From positions 1 through 64,000 of the forward strand of contig NZ_JAEKEZ010000014.1 in NCBI RefSeq assembly GCF_016650815.1: a stretch of DNA of 64,000 nucleotides, written 5' to 3'. This stretch comes from Pseudomonas sp. TH31. Its GTDB lineage: Bacteria > Pseudomonadota > Gammaproteobacteria > Pseudomonadales > Pseudomonadaceae. The position numbers and the translations under genes are program-made. The notes beneath the pieces were generated by a model. That model made no database searches. It saw only the letters and a list, made by a program, of their open reading frames with translations, and had not been told where the DNA came from. Shown in pieces: positions 41,426 through 49,845 of this stretch (the first letter of the stretch is position 1; every line of letters starts with the position of its first letter).

Positions 41426-43751
41426 ACGGATGCTCCCACGGCTGTTCCTGATCCTGCTGCTGGCGGTGCTCGCGCTCGCCGGCTGGCAATGGCGTGACGG
41501 CGCTCCGCTGTCGGCCAACCTGATGGAATTGGTGCCAGGTACGGCGCCGGACGCGCTGGAACTGCGCGCCGAACAACGCATGCAAGAACCGCTGAACCGC
41601 GAAATGCTGGTGCTGGTCGGCCATACCGATCGCCAGCAAGCCGTGGCCATGGCGCAGAAACTCGGCGAGCAATGGCAGGCCAGCGGTCTGTTCGAAAAGG
41701 TCCAATGGACCCTGCAAGCCGACTTGCCCGCCCTGCGCGCACAGTTGCTGCAAGGTCGGCTGGCGATGCTCTCGGACGCGGATCGCCAGCAACTGATCAA
41801 GCATCCCGACGCTTTCATTCAACAGCGCGTGCAAGCGCTGTTCGACCCGTTCACCGGTTTCAGCCTGGTGCCGAGCCAGGATGACTGGCTGGGCCTGACC
41901 GGGCGCATCCAGAACAGCCAGCCGCAACACGGCGCGGTGCAACTGGACATCGGCAGCGGTGCCTTGGTCGCCGATGCCGACGGCAAGAGCTGGGTGCTGC
42001 TGCGGGCTCGGACCACCGGCAACGCCTTCGACATGAACCTGCCGCTGCAAGTGGCCGCACTGCTCAAACACAGCCGCGAAGAGGCCGCCCAGGGCGATGT
42101 GCAACTGCTGGCCGCCAGCGGCTTGCTCTATGCGGCCAACGGCCAGCAGCAAGCGACCCGCGAGATGACGTGGGTCGGTGGCGGCGCCACGCTCGGCATC
42201 CTGTTATTGCTGCTGTTGGCGTTTCGGCGGTTACGCGTGTTGCTCGCGTTTGTCCCGGTGCTGGTGGGTATGTTGTTCGGTGGAGTGGCCTGCGTCGCAC
42301 TGTTCGGCCACCTGCATGTGATGACTCTGGTGCTCGGTTCCAGCCTGATCGGCGTTGCCGTCGATTACCCGCTGCACTACCTGTCCAAGAGCTGGAGCCT
42401 GAAACCCTGGAACAGTTGGCCAGCCCTGCGCCTGACCCTGCCGGGGCTGACGCTGAGCCTGATCACCAGTTGCATCGGCTACCTCGCCCTGGCCTGGACA
42501 CCGTTCCCGGCCCTGACCCAAATCGCCGTGTTCTCCGCCGCCGGCCTGCTCGGCGCCTACCTGTCGGCGGTGTGTCTGCTGCCGGCGCTGCTCAAGGGCA
42601 CTGACCTGCGGCCGGCGCAATGGCCGCTGCGGGTTGCCGAGTTTCTGGTGAACCTGCGTGAAGCGCTGCTCAAATACGCTCGAACGCCAGTTTTGCTGGC
42701 CCTGCTGGTCGCCTTCTGTGTCGGCGGTCTGTGGCAGCTCAGCACCAGGAACGACATTCGCCAGTGGGTCGGCATGCCCCAGCACCTGACTGACGAAGCG
42801 CAGGCCATCGCACGGATCACCGGCTACCAGCCCACCAGTCAATTCTTCCTGATCCGGGCGGCCAACCAGCAGCAATTGCTCGAACGCCAGACCGCCCTGA
42901 GTGATCGCCTGGAGCAACTGGTCAACCTCGACAAACTCCAGGGTTTTCTGTCCCTCAATCAATTGGTCAGCCAGCCGAGTGAACAGAAGCAGGTCCGCGA
43001 TGCGCTAAGCAAACTGCCGCAATTCTGGCAACCGTTGCTCGATGTTGGCGTGCCGGCCGAGGCGCTACAAGCCGAACTGACGACGTTGCAGGCACTGCCC
43101 ACCGAAGACATCGACGCGGCGCTGGCCGGGCCGTTGGCCGAACCTTATCGCGCGCTGTGGCTGGGGCCGACCGCTGACGGCGGCGTGGCAGCCATGGTCA
43201 GCCTGCAAGGCTTGAACAACCCGTCGCTGCTGCGGGTTCAAGCGCTGGATTTACCGGGCGTGCAATTGGTGGATCGCCTCGGCGAGCTGAACAATGTCTT
43301 CGCCGCTACGCAGATCAGCGCCGCAGAATTGAAACTCGCCTCCTGTGTGCTGATCGTATTGGTGCTGATCCTGCCATTCGGCCTTGGCGGCGCGTTGCGA
43401 ATTGTCGCCCTGCCGTTGCTGGCCGCATTGTGCAGCCTGGCCAGCCTCGGCTGGCTCGGCCAGCCGCTAACACTCTTCAGCCTGTTCGGCCTGCTGCTGG
43501 TGACGGCCATCAGCGTCGATTACGCGATCCTCATGCGCGAACAGGTGGGCGGCGCCGCTGTGAGCCTGCTGGGCACCTTGCTGGCGGCGTTGACCACTTG
43601 GCTGTCGTTCGGATTGCTGGCGGTGTCCAGTACCCCGGCGGTGAGCAATTTCGGTCTGTCGGTGAGCCTGGGGCTGGCGTTCAGCTTCATTCTGGCGCCA
43701 TGGGCCGGACGTCACGTTCACGCCGTGGCCGTCGCGGAGCCGGCAGCATGA
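41409..43751 (+). CDS. MMPL/RND-superfamily exporter
   Basis: 780 aa with about 12 membrane helices in two halves, each preceded by a periplasmic domain. Loops such as LGSSLIGVAVDYPLHYLSK and LLLVTAISVDYAIL carry the conserved Asp-Tyr pair of the proton relay in RND/MMPL transporters. It should pass the polyene lipid to the LolA-like carrier. It overlaps the genes on both sides. Confidence 0.92.
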   Translation: MTLPSERMLPRLFLILLLAVLALAGWQWRDGAPLSANLMELVPGTAPDALELRAEQRMQEPLNREMLVLVGHTDRQQAVAMAQKLGEQWQASGLFEKVQWTLQADLPALRAQLLQGRLAMLSDADRQQLIKHPDAFIQQRVQALFDPFTGFSLVPSQDDWLGLTGRIQNSQPQHGAVQLDIGSGALVADADGKSWVLLRARTTGNAFDMNLPLQVAALLKHSREEAAQGDVQLLAASGLLYAANGQQQATREMTWVGGGATLGILLLLLLAFRRLRVLLAFVPVLVGMLFGGVACVALFGHLHVMTLVLGSSLIGVAVDYPLHYLSKSWSLKPWNSWPALRLTLPGLTLSLITSCIGYLALAWTPFPALTQIAVFSAAGLLGAYLSAVCLLPALLKGTDLRPAQWPLRVAEFLVNLREALLKYARTPVLLALLVAFCVGGLWQLSTRNDIRQWVGMPQHLTDEAQAIARITGYQPTSQFFLIRAANQQQLLERQTALSDRLEQLVNLDKLQGFLSLNQLVSQPSEQKQVRDALSKLPQFWQPLLDVGVPAEALQAELTTLQALPTEDIDAALAGPLAEPYRALWLGPTADGGVAAMVSLQGLNNPSLLRVQALDLPGVQLVDRLGELNNVFAATQISAAELKLASCVLIVLVLILPFGLGGALRIVALPLLAALCSLASLGWLGQPLTLFSLFGLLLVTAISVDYAILMREQVGGAAVSLLGTLLAALTTWLSFGLLAVSSTPAVSNFGLSVSLGLAFSFILAPWAGRHVHAVAVAEPAA

Positions 43752-44908
43752 TGATCGCGCTGTTTTGGGCAATGGCCCTGGGGATGTTTGCCGGCGCCAC
43801 CCACGTCGGTCGACATTTCGGCCTGATCCCGATTGTCAGCCAGTTGCTGTTGGCGACCTTCGGCCTGCCGCTATTGATGTATTTCTGGATCGAGCCAGGC
43901 TGGCAGCTCAGTGGCGCCCAGCTGATCTCGCCGGTATGGCTGAAAAACCTTTATAGCCTGAGTTTCGCCTTGCTGTTGGGGCACATTCTCAGTGACGTGA
44001 TCGACCTGCGACTGGATCGCCAGAGCCTGAAAATCGCCCTGCCGAGTTTCTGCCTGCCGTTCGCTTGCGGGCTGGCGACGGCGATCTGGCTGTTGCCGGC
44101 GCAATCGTGGATCAGCTCGTTGGCGGTCGGCCTGGTGTTCGCCATCACCGCGATTCCGGTGCTGTACCTCTACCTGCGACACATCAACTACCCGCCCGAC
44201 GCCACCCGGCGTTTGGTGCAGACCGCGATCCTCATCGACCTCACGTGCTGGACGTTGTTCGGCTTCGCCCAGGGCAGCCTGCACCTGAGCAGCCTGCTGC
44301 TGCCACTGGCCGGCGCCTGTCTGCCGTTGCTGTTGCGGCTGCTCGGCGTGCGCCAACCGCTGCTGCACAGCGGCTGCTTCTTCGCGCTGCTGGTGGTGGC
44401 CGAACACTTCAAGCTCAATGCACTGATTTTCGGCATCGGCTATCTGCTGTGCATGGCCGCGCTCAAAGTACCGCTGGTGTTGCCATTGCCGGCGGTATGG
44501 ATGAATCGCTTGCAGACGTGGATTGCCATCCCGCTGATTCTCACCTTCGGCATCGTGCAGATCGATGTGCACAGCGCCATGGCCAGCCTCGGCTGGTTGC
44601 AACTGGCCGCGCTGCTGTTATTCCCGATCATCAGCAAACTGCTGGGCAACTGGCTCGGCCTGGGCTGGGCCGGCGCCTCGTTTGATGGCGCCAGCCGCTG
44701 GAGGGAAAGCCTGCTGCTGAACATTCGCGGCTTGAGCGAGATCGTCTTTCTCAACCTGCTGCTGCAACAACAACTCATCAGCCCGGCGTTGTACTTTGCG
44801 CTGATGCTGATGGGCCTGATCGCGACACTGCTGCCGGCACTGGCCGGCATGCACCGAATCCCGCTGAATATCGCCGCCCCGGCAAGGAGCTCCCGTGCCA
44901 ACCGTTGA
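43748..44908 (+). CDS. Membrane protein resembling cation/proton antiporters (CPA2-like)
   Basis: 386 aa, almost wholly hydrophobic, with about 12 helices. The pattern (ISSLAVGLVFAITAIPVLYLYL, TAILIDLTCWTLFGF, RWRESLLLNIRGLSEIVFLN) is that of Na+/H+ exchanger-like domains. The ATG at 43748 overlaps the exporter stop. Its place inside the operon suggests a job in polyene export energetics or pH balance. That is inference, and it could be a transporter of another substrate. Confidence 0.75.
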   Translation: MMIALFWAMALGMFAGATHVGRHFGLIPIVSQLLLATFGLPLLMYFWIEPGWQLSGAQLISPVWLKNLYSLSFALLLGHILSDVIDLRLDRQSLKIALPSFCLPFACGLATAIWLLPAQSWISSLAVGLVFAITAIPVLYLYLRHINYPPDATRRLVQTAILIDLTCWTLFGFAQGSLHLSSLLLPLAGACLPLLLRLLGVRQPLLHSGCFFALLVVAEHFKLNALIFGIGYLLCMAALKVPLVLPLPAVWMNRLQTWIAIPLILTFGIVQIDVHSAMASLGWLQLAALLLFPIISKLLGNWLGLGWAGASFDGASRWRESLLLNIRGLSEIVFLNLLLQQQLISPALYFALMLMGLIATLLPALAGMHRIPLNIAAPARSSRANR

Positions 44909-46142
44909 AATGGAACGTCGTCAGGTAGTGGTCATCGGCGCAGGCCCTTCGGGCGCCATTGCCGCCGCGCTGCTCAAGCGCAAGGGTCACGATGTCCTGG
45001 TGATCGAGCGCCAACATTTTCCAAGGTTTTCCATCGGAGAAAGCCTGTTGTCCCATTGCCTGGATTTCGTCGAAGAGGCCGGCATGCTTGAAGCGGTGAA
45101 CGCCGCTGGTTTTCAGATAAAAACCGGCGCGGCGTTCGCTTGGGGCGAGCAGTACAGCGCCTTCGATTTCGGCGACACGTTCAGCAACGGCAAGCCCACC
45201 ACGTTTCAGGTGCAGCGCGCCGATTTCGACAAGCTGCTGGCCGATCAAGCGGCGCTGCAAGGTGTGGAGTTACGCTACGGCGAAGCCATCGTCAGCGCTG
45301 ATTTCGATCTGCCAAAACCGCAGCTGAACGTACTGCGCGAGGACGGCAGCGAGTACCGCGTCGAAGCCGATTTCGTACTCGACGCCAGCGGCTACGGCCG
45401 CGTGTTGCCGCGCCTGCTCGACCTTGAAGCCGCATCGAATTTCCCGGTCCGTCAGGCGGTGTTCACCCACGTCGAAGACCAGATCGACAACCCGGCCTTC
45501 GACCGGACCAAGATCCTCATCACCACTCATCCGACCCATCGCGACATCTGGTTCTGGACCATCCCGTTCAGCAACGGTCGTTGCTCAGTGGGCGTGGTGG
45601 CCGCCGCCGAGCACTTCGACGGTCGCACCGACAATCTGGACGAATGCCTGCGCGGCTTTATCGCCCAAACCCCGAGCCTGGCCGGCGTGCTGAACAACGC
45701 GGTGTGGGACACCCCCGCGCGGACCATCGGCGGCTACTCGGCCAATGTCAAAACGCTCCACGGCCCAGGCTTTGCGCTGCTGGGCAACGCGGCGGAATTC
45801 CTCGACCCGGTGTTCTCCTCTGGCGTGACCATCGCCATGCGCTCGGCGAGCATGGCTGCCGGCGTATTGCATCGCCAATTACAGGGTGAAAGCGTCGACT
45901 GGCAGACCGAGTTCGCCGCCCCGCTCAAACGCGGCGTCGACACCTTCCGCTGCTACGTCGAAGGCTGGTATGCCGGGACCTTCCAGGATGTGATTTTCCA
46001 CGACGGCAGCTCACCGGATATCCGCCGGATGATCGCCTCGATCCTCGCCGGTTACGCCTGGGATGAACGTAACCCGTTCGTCAGCGAAGCGAAGCGCCGG
46101 TTGAAGGTGATTTCGGAAATTTGTGCAAGGGATGCGACATGA
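44895..46142 (+). CDS. FAD-dependent oxidoreductase of the flavin halogenase-like type
   Basis: 415 aa from a GTG behind AAGGAG. The FAD-binding GAGPSG is at 15-20 and RFSIGESLLSHCLDFVEEAG follows. The halogenase signature WxWxIP is present as WFWTIP at 219-224, and Lys76 in FQIKTGAAFAW lies where flavin-dependent tryptophan halogenases keep their catalytic lysine. It may halogenate, hydroxylate or desaturate the aryl head. It overlaps the antiporter-like gene before and the methyltransferase after. Confidence 0.85.
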   Translation: MPTVEMERRQVVVIGAGPSGAIAAALLKRKGHDVLVIERQHFPRFSIGESLLSHCLDFVEEAGMLEAVNAAGFQIKTGAAFAWGEQYSAFDFGDTFSNGKPTTFQVQRADFDKLLADQAALQGVELRYGEAIVSADFDLPKPQLNVLREDGSEYRVEADFVLDASGYGRVLPRLLDLEAASNFPVRQAVFTHVEDQIDNPAFDRTKILITTHPTHRDIWFWTIPFSNGRCSVGVVAAAEHFDGRTDNLDECLRGFIAQTPSLAGVLNNAVWDTPARTIGGYSANVKTLHGPGFALLGNAAEFLDPVFSSGVTIAMRSASMAAGVLHRQLQGESVDWQTEFAAPLKRGVDTFRCYVEGWYAGTFQDVIFHDGSSPDIRRMIASILAGYAWDERNPFVSEAKRRLKVISEICARDAT

Positions 46143-46864
46143 GCTACCTGAGCGACAACTACGTCGAAGAGACCCGATTCGGTTTCTGGTTCCTGCGCAG
46201 CCACACCTGGCAGCACCATGTGCTGCGGGTGGCGATCAATGACCTGCGCGGGCTGTTCAGCGACTCGCTGCCAAGCAACCCGGTGTTGCTGGATGCCGGT
46301 TGCGGCCAGGGCAAGTCGTTCCAATATCTGCGTCAGACCTTTGCGCCCCAGCGCTTGATCGGTGTCGATGCCGACCCGCACAGCCTGCACCTCAGCGGCG
46401 AAGAGGCGGCGCGTCAGGGCATGCCGGTGGAGCTGATCGGCAGCGACTGCGCGACGCTCAACGTACCGGACGCCAGCGTCGATCTGCTGTTCTGTCACCA
46501 GACCTTCCATCACCTTGTCGAGCAGGACTTGGCCCTGGCAGAGTTCTATCGCGTGCTCAAGCCCGGCGGCTATCTGCTGTTCGCCGAGTCCACCGAGGCT
46601 TACATTGATACGTGGGTGATTCGCTGGTTGTTCCGTCATCCGATGCACGTGCAGAAGAGCGCAGCCGGGTATCTGGAAATGATTCACCAACAGGGTTTCG
46701 AATTCGGCCCGCAGAACGTGTCTTATCCGTACTTGTGGTGGAGCCGCGCCAAGGATTTCGGCCTGCTTGAACGGTTTGGCCTGCGCCAGCCCAAGCCGTT
46801 TGGCCTCCGGGAAGAAACCCTGGTCAATGTGGTGGCGCGTAAACCTCTTGAAGGTGTTGTTTGA
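46139..46864 (+). CDS. SAM-dependent methyltransferase, class I
   Basis: 241 aa from the ATG at 46139, overlapping the preceding stop. Motif I LLDAGCGQGKSF (about residues 57-68), acidic residue in LIGVDADP and motif IV DLLFCHQTFHHL are in place. Aryl polyenes often carry a methyl group on the ring or hydroxyl, so this is the likely tailoring enzyme. Its TGA overlaps an ATG at 46864. Confidence 0.9.
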   Translation: MSYLSDNYVEETRFGFWFLRSHTWQHHVLRVAINDLRGLFSDSLPSNPVLLDAGCGQGKSFQYLRQTFAPQRLIGVDADPHSLHLSGEEAARQGMPVELIGSDCATLNVPDASVDLLFCHQTFHHLVEQDLALAEFYRVLKPGGYLLFAESTEAYIDTWVIRWLFRHPMHVQKSAAGYLEMIHQQGFEFGPQNVSYPYLWWSRAKDFGLLERFGLRQPKPFGLREETLVNVVARKPLEGVV

Positions 46865-46886
46865 TGTCTAGCGCAATTCAAATCTA

Positions 46887-46974
46887 TGGGAGCGGGCTTG
46901 CTCGCGAAAGCGGTGTGTCAGTCGACATCATTGGTGAATGTCAGACCGCCTTCGCGAGCAAGCCCGCTCCCACA
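46887..46974. repeat. TGGGAGCGGGCTTGCTCGCG-type REPIN inside the aryl polyene operon
   Basis: Inverted arms TGGGAGCGGGCTTGCTCGCG at 46887 and its complement ending at 46974 lie just before the lipoprotein signal. The lipoprotein frame reads open through it. Confidence 0.88.
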
Positions 46975-46980
46975 GGGTTT

Positions 46981-47469
46981 GTGGTGTTGCTGAGATTTGT
47001 GTTGCTGGGTTGTGCCCTGTTATTAAGCGCTTGCGCCAGCCGGGCACCGTTGCCCGAGCACAGCCCGACGCTGGCGTTGCCCTTGCAATTGCACATCCAG
47101 CGCCTGATGGCTGACCAGCGTCAGGACTGGGTGCTGGTGATCCAGCAGGAAGGTCCGGGCCTGCGCTGGTCGATGATGGATTTGCTCGGCATTCCCCAGG
47201 CTCGTCAGAAGTTGATCAACGGTGAATGGCAGGCCGACGGTCTGCTACCGCCGAACCCCGAAGCCAGGGAACTGTTCGCCGCACTGTTGTTTGCCCTGAC
47301 GCCGGAAGACGAGTTGCACGGCAACTATCCCGCCGCATCGCAGCATGGCGGGCAACGCGTGTTGCCAGAGCGCTGGGACGTTCGTTACGCGCGCCCCATG
47401 AGTTTTGAACTGAACCTGCCCAAGGGCCCGAAATACCAAGTCACGCCACTGAGCGGGGACGCGCCATGA
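46981..47469 (+). CDS. DUF3261-type lipoprotein
   Basis: 162 aa from a GTG at 46981 (VLLRFVLLGCALLLSACAS, a lipoprotein signal with Cys18 as the lipid site). The frame is open from an ATG at 46864 that overlaps the methyltransferase stop, and those 39 codons are mostly REPIN. Lipoproteins of this family recur in aryl polyene operons and may dock the product at the outer membrane. The start is uncertain. Confidence 0.78.
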   Translation: MVLLRFVLLGCALLLSACASRAPLPEHSPTLALPLQLHIQRLMADQRQDWVLVIQQEGPGLRWSMMDLLGIPQARQKLINGEWQADGLLPPNPEARELFAALLFALTPEDELHGNYPAASQHGGQRVLPERWDVRYARPMSFELNLPKGPKYQVTPLSGDAP

Positions 47470-48662
47470 CCGCCTATTTGAACGCCCTCGGCGTGATTTG
47501 CGCCCTGGGCCGGGACAAACAGGAAGTCGCCCGCAACCTGTTTGCCGGCGACTGCTCGGGCATGCGCATCGAGGCCGGCTGGGTGGTGGAACGTTCGTTA
47601 CCAGTAGCCGCGGTTCACGGCGAGCTGGCGCCAATTGCGCCGGAGATGGCCGAGCAGCGCAGCCGCAACAATCAACTGTTGCTGGAGGCGGCGCTGCAAA
47701 TTCGCCCAGCCATTGATCAAGCGATCCAGACCTACGGCCGCGAACGCATCGGCATCGTGCTTGGCACCAGCACCTCCGGCATCGACGAAGCCAGTCGCGG
47801 GTTGGCCCATTACATCCGTGAACATGAGTTCCCCGCTGACTACGACTATCAACAACAGGAGCTCGGCGCACCGGCCAACTTCCTCGCCGACTGGCTGCAA
47901 TTGAGCGGCCCGGCCTATGTGATTTCCACCGCTTGCACCTCCAGCGCCCGAGCCTTGATGAGTGCCCAACGCTTGCTCGACCTGGGCATGTGCGACGCGG
48001 TGCTGTGCGGCGGTGTCGACAGTTTGTGCAAACTGACACTCAACGGTTTCTCGGCGCTGGAAGCAGTCTCCGGGCAGCGCTGCAACCCGTTTTCCGCCAA
48101 CCGCAATGGCATCAACATCGGCGAAGCGGCGGTGCTGTTTTTGATGAGTAAAAGTGCCAGCGACGGCCAATCGATTGCCTTGCTCGGCAGTGGCGCCAGC
48201 TCCGACGCGCACCACATATCCGCGCCGGAACCGACCGGCCGCGGCGCCCGGCAAGCGATGCACAAAGCCTTGAGCCGCGCCGCGCTGCAACCGTCGCAAA
48301 TCAGTTACCTGAACCTGCACGGCACCGCCACCCAACACAACGACGCCATGGAAAGCCTGGCCGTGGCCGCGCTGTTCCCGGATGGCGTGCCCTGCTCGTC
48401 GACCAAACCGATGACCGGCCACACCCTCGGCGCCGCCGGTGCCCTGGAAGCGGCGTTCTGCTGGTTGAGCCTGAGCGCCGGCAATTCCGAACACGCCTTG
48501 CCGCCCCACATCTGGGACGGTCAACCCGACCCCGACCTGCCGGCCCTCAATTGGGTGACCCCGGCCGATCGCCTGGCGTCCATTGCACCTCGCTACCTGA
48601 TGAGCAATTCGTTTGCCTTCGGTGGCAATAACGTCAGCCTGATTATCGGAGACGCCCCATGA
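47466..48662 (+). CDS. Beta-ketoacyl-ACP synthase I/II-type, ketosynthase 1
   Basis: 398 aa. The Cys-His-His triad is intact: Cys157 in ISTACTSSA, His285 in HGTAT and His319 in GHTLGA. The protein should condense malonyl-ACP with the growing aryl polyene. It overlaps the lipoprotein and dehydratase genes by 4 nt. Confidence 0.92.
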   Translation: MTAYLNALGVICALGRDKQEVARNLFAGDCSGMRIEAGWVVERSLPVAAVHGELAPIAPEMAEQRSRNNQLLLEAALQIRPAIDQAIQTYGRERIGIVLGTSTSGIDEASRGLAHYIREHEFPADYDYQQQELGAPANFLADWLQLSGPAYVISTACTSSARALMSAQRLLDLGMCDAVLCGGVDSLCKLTLNGFSALEAVSGQRCNPFSANRNGINIGEAAVLFLMSKSASDGQSIALLGSGASSDAHHISAPEPTGRGARQAMHKALSRAALQPSQISYLNLHGTATQHNDAMESLAVAALFPDGVPCSSTKPMTGHTLGAAGALEAAFCWLSLSAGNSEHALPPHIWDGQPDPDLPALNWVTPADRLASIAPRYLMSNSFAFGGNNVSLIIGDAP

Positions 48663-49117
48663 TTGACTGGCCGATCGCCGAACTGCTGCCTCACGCTGGC
48701 GACATGATCCTCATCGAGCAGATCCTGTCGTTTGATGACGAGCAGATTTACACCCGCCTCACCGTCAAGCCCGACGGCCTGTTCAACCGTCCCGACGGCA
48801 GCCTGCCAGCCTGGGTCGGTATTGAGCTGATGGCCCAAAGTGTGGCCGCTTACGCCGGTTGCCATGCCCGTGCGCGCGGCGATGCGGTGGAGTTGGGCTT
48901 CCTGCTCGGCACCCGTAAATTCGAATGCAACGTCGAACACTTCCCCGCCGGCACCGAACTGACCATCCACGGGCTGCGCTCGCTGGAAGACGACAGCGGC
49001 ATGGGCGTGTTCGAATGCCACATCAACGCCCCCGGCATCCACGCCACCGCCCGGCTCAACGTGTACCGCCCACCCCAGGCAGCGCAATATCTTCAAGAAA
49101 CCCAAGGAGTCGAGTGA
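48659..49117 (+). CDS. Hotdog 3-hydroxyacyl-ACP dehydratase
   Basis: 152 aa with LLPHAGDMILIEQI (His12 region) and WVGIELMAQSVAAYAG, the two active-site segments of FabZ/ApeP-like dehydratases. It removes water from the 3-hydroxyacyl-ACP to make each trans double bond. The hotdog domain fused to the ligase is a second dehydratase of the same operon. Confidence 0.9.
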   Translation: MIDWPIAELLPHAGDMILIEQILSFDDEQIYTRLTVKPDGLFNRPDGSLPAWVGIELMAQSVAAYAGCHARARGDAVELGFLLGTRKFECNVEHFPAGTELTIHGLRSLEDDSGMGVFECHINAPGIHATARLNVYRPPQAAQYLQETQGVE

Positions 49118-49845
49118 TGACTGAATCCGTACTGGTCACCGGCTCCAGCCGTGGCATTGGCCGCGCTATCGCCCTGCGTCTGGCGCAGGCCGGGCACGAC
49201 ATCGTGCTGCATTGCCGCAGCGGTCTGGCCGAGGCCGAAGCCGTGAAGGCTGAAGTCGAAGTGCTGGGACGCAACGCTCGCGTGCTGCAATTCGACGTTT
49301 GCGACCGAGCCAGCTGCAAAGCCATTCTCGAAGCCGACGTGCAAGCACATGGCGCCTATTACGGCGTGGTGCTCAACGCCGGGCTGACCCGCGACGGTGC
49401 TTTTCCGGCGCTGAGCGAGGATGATTGGGATGTGGTGATGCGCACCAACCTCGACGGTTTCTACAACGTGCTGCACCCGGTGATGATGCCGATGATTCGT
49501 CGTCGCGCCGCCGGGCGGATTGTGTGCATCACCTCGGTTTCCGGATTGATCGGCAACCGTGGCCAGGTCAACTACAGCGCCTCCAAGGCCGGTTTGATCG
49601 GCGCGGCGAAAGCGTTGGCGATCGAACTGGGCAAGCGCAAAATCACCGTTAACTGTGTCGCACCCGGCCTGATCGACACCGCCATGCTCGACGAAAACGT
49701 GCCGGTGGAAGAGCTGATGAAAATGATCCCCGCACAACGCATGGGCACGCCTGAAGAGGTGGCCGGTGCGGTGAACTTCCTGATGTCGGCGGAAGCTTCT
49801 TACATCACCCGGCAGGTTCTGGCCGTCAACGGAGGCCTGTGCTGA
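49117..49845 (+). CDS. 3-ketoacyl-ACP reductase (FabG-like)
   Basis: 242 aa SDR: cofactor motif VTGSSRGIGRA at the N-terminus and the catalytic Tyr153-x3-Lys157 in NYSASK. NADPH-dependent reduction of the 3-ketoacyl-ACP follows condensation. The ATG at 49117 shares a base with the preceding TGA, and its stop overlaps the next ATG. Confidence 0.93.
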   Translation: MTESVLVTGSSRGIGRAIALRLAQAGHDIVLHCRSGLAEAEAVKAEVEVLGRNARVLQFDVCDRASCKAILEADVQAHGAYYGVVLNAGLTRDGAFPALSEDDWDVVMRTNLDGFYNVLHPVMMPMIRRRAAGRIVCITSVSGLIGNRGQVNYSASKAGLIGAAKALAIELGKRKITVNCVAPGLIDTAMLDENVPVEELMKMIPAQRMGTPEEVAGAVNFLMSAEASYITRQVLAVNGGLC

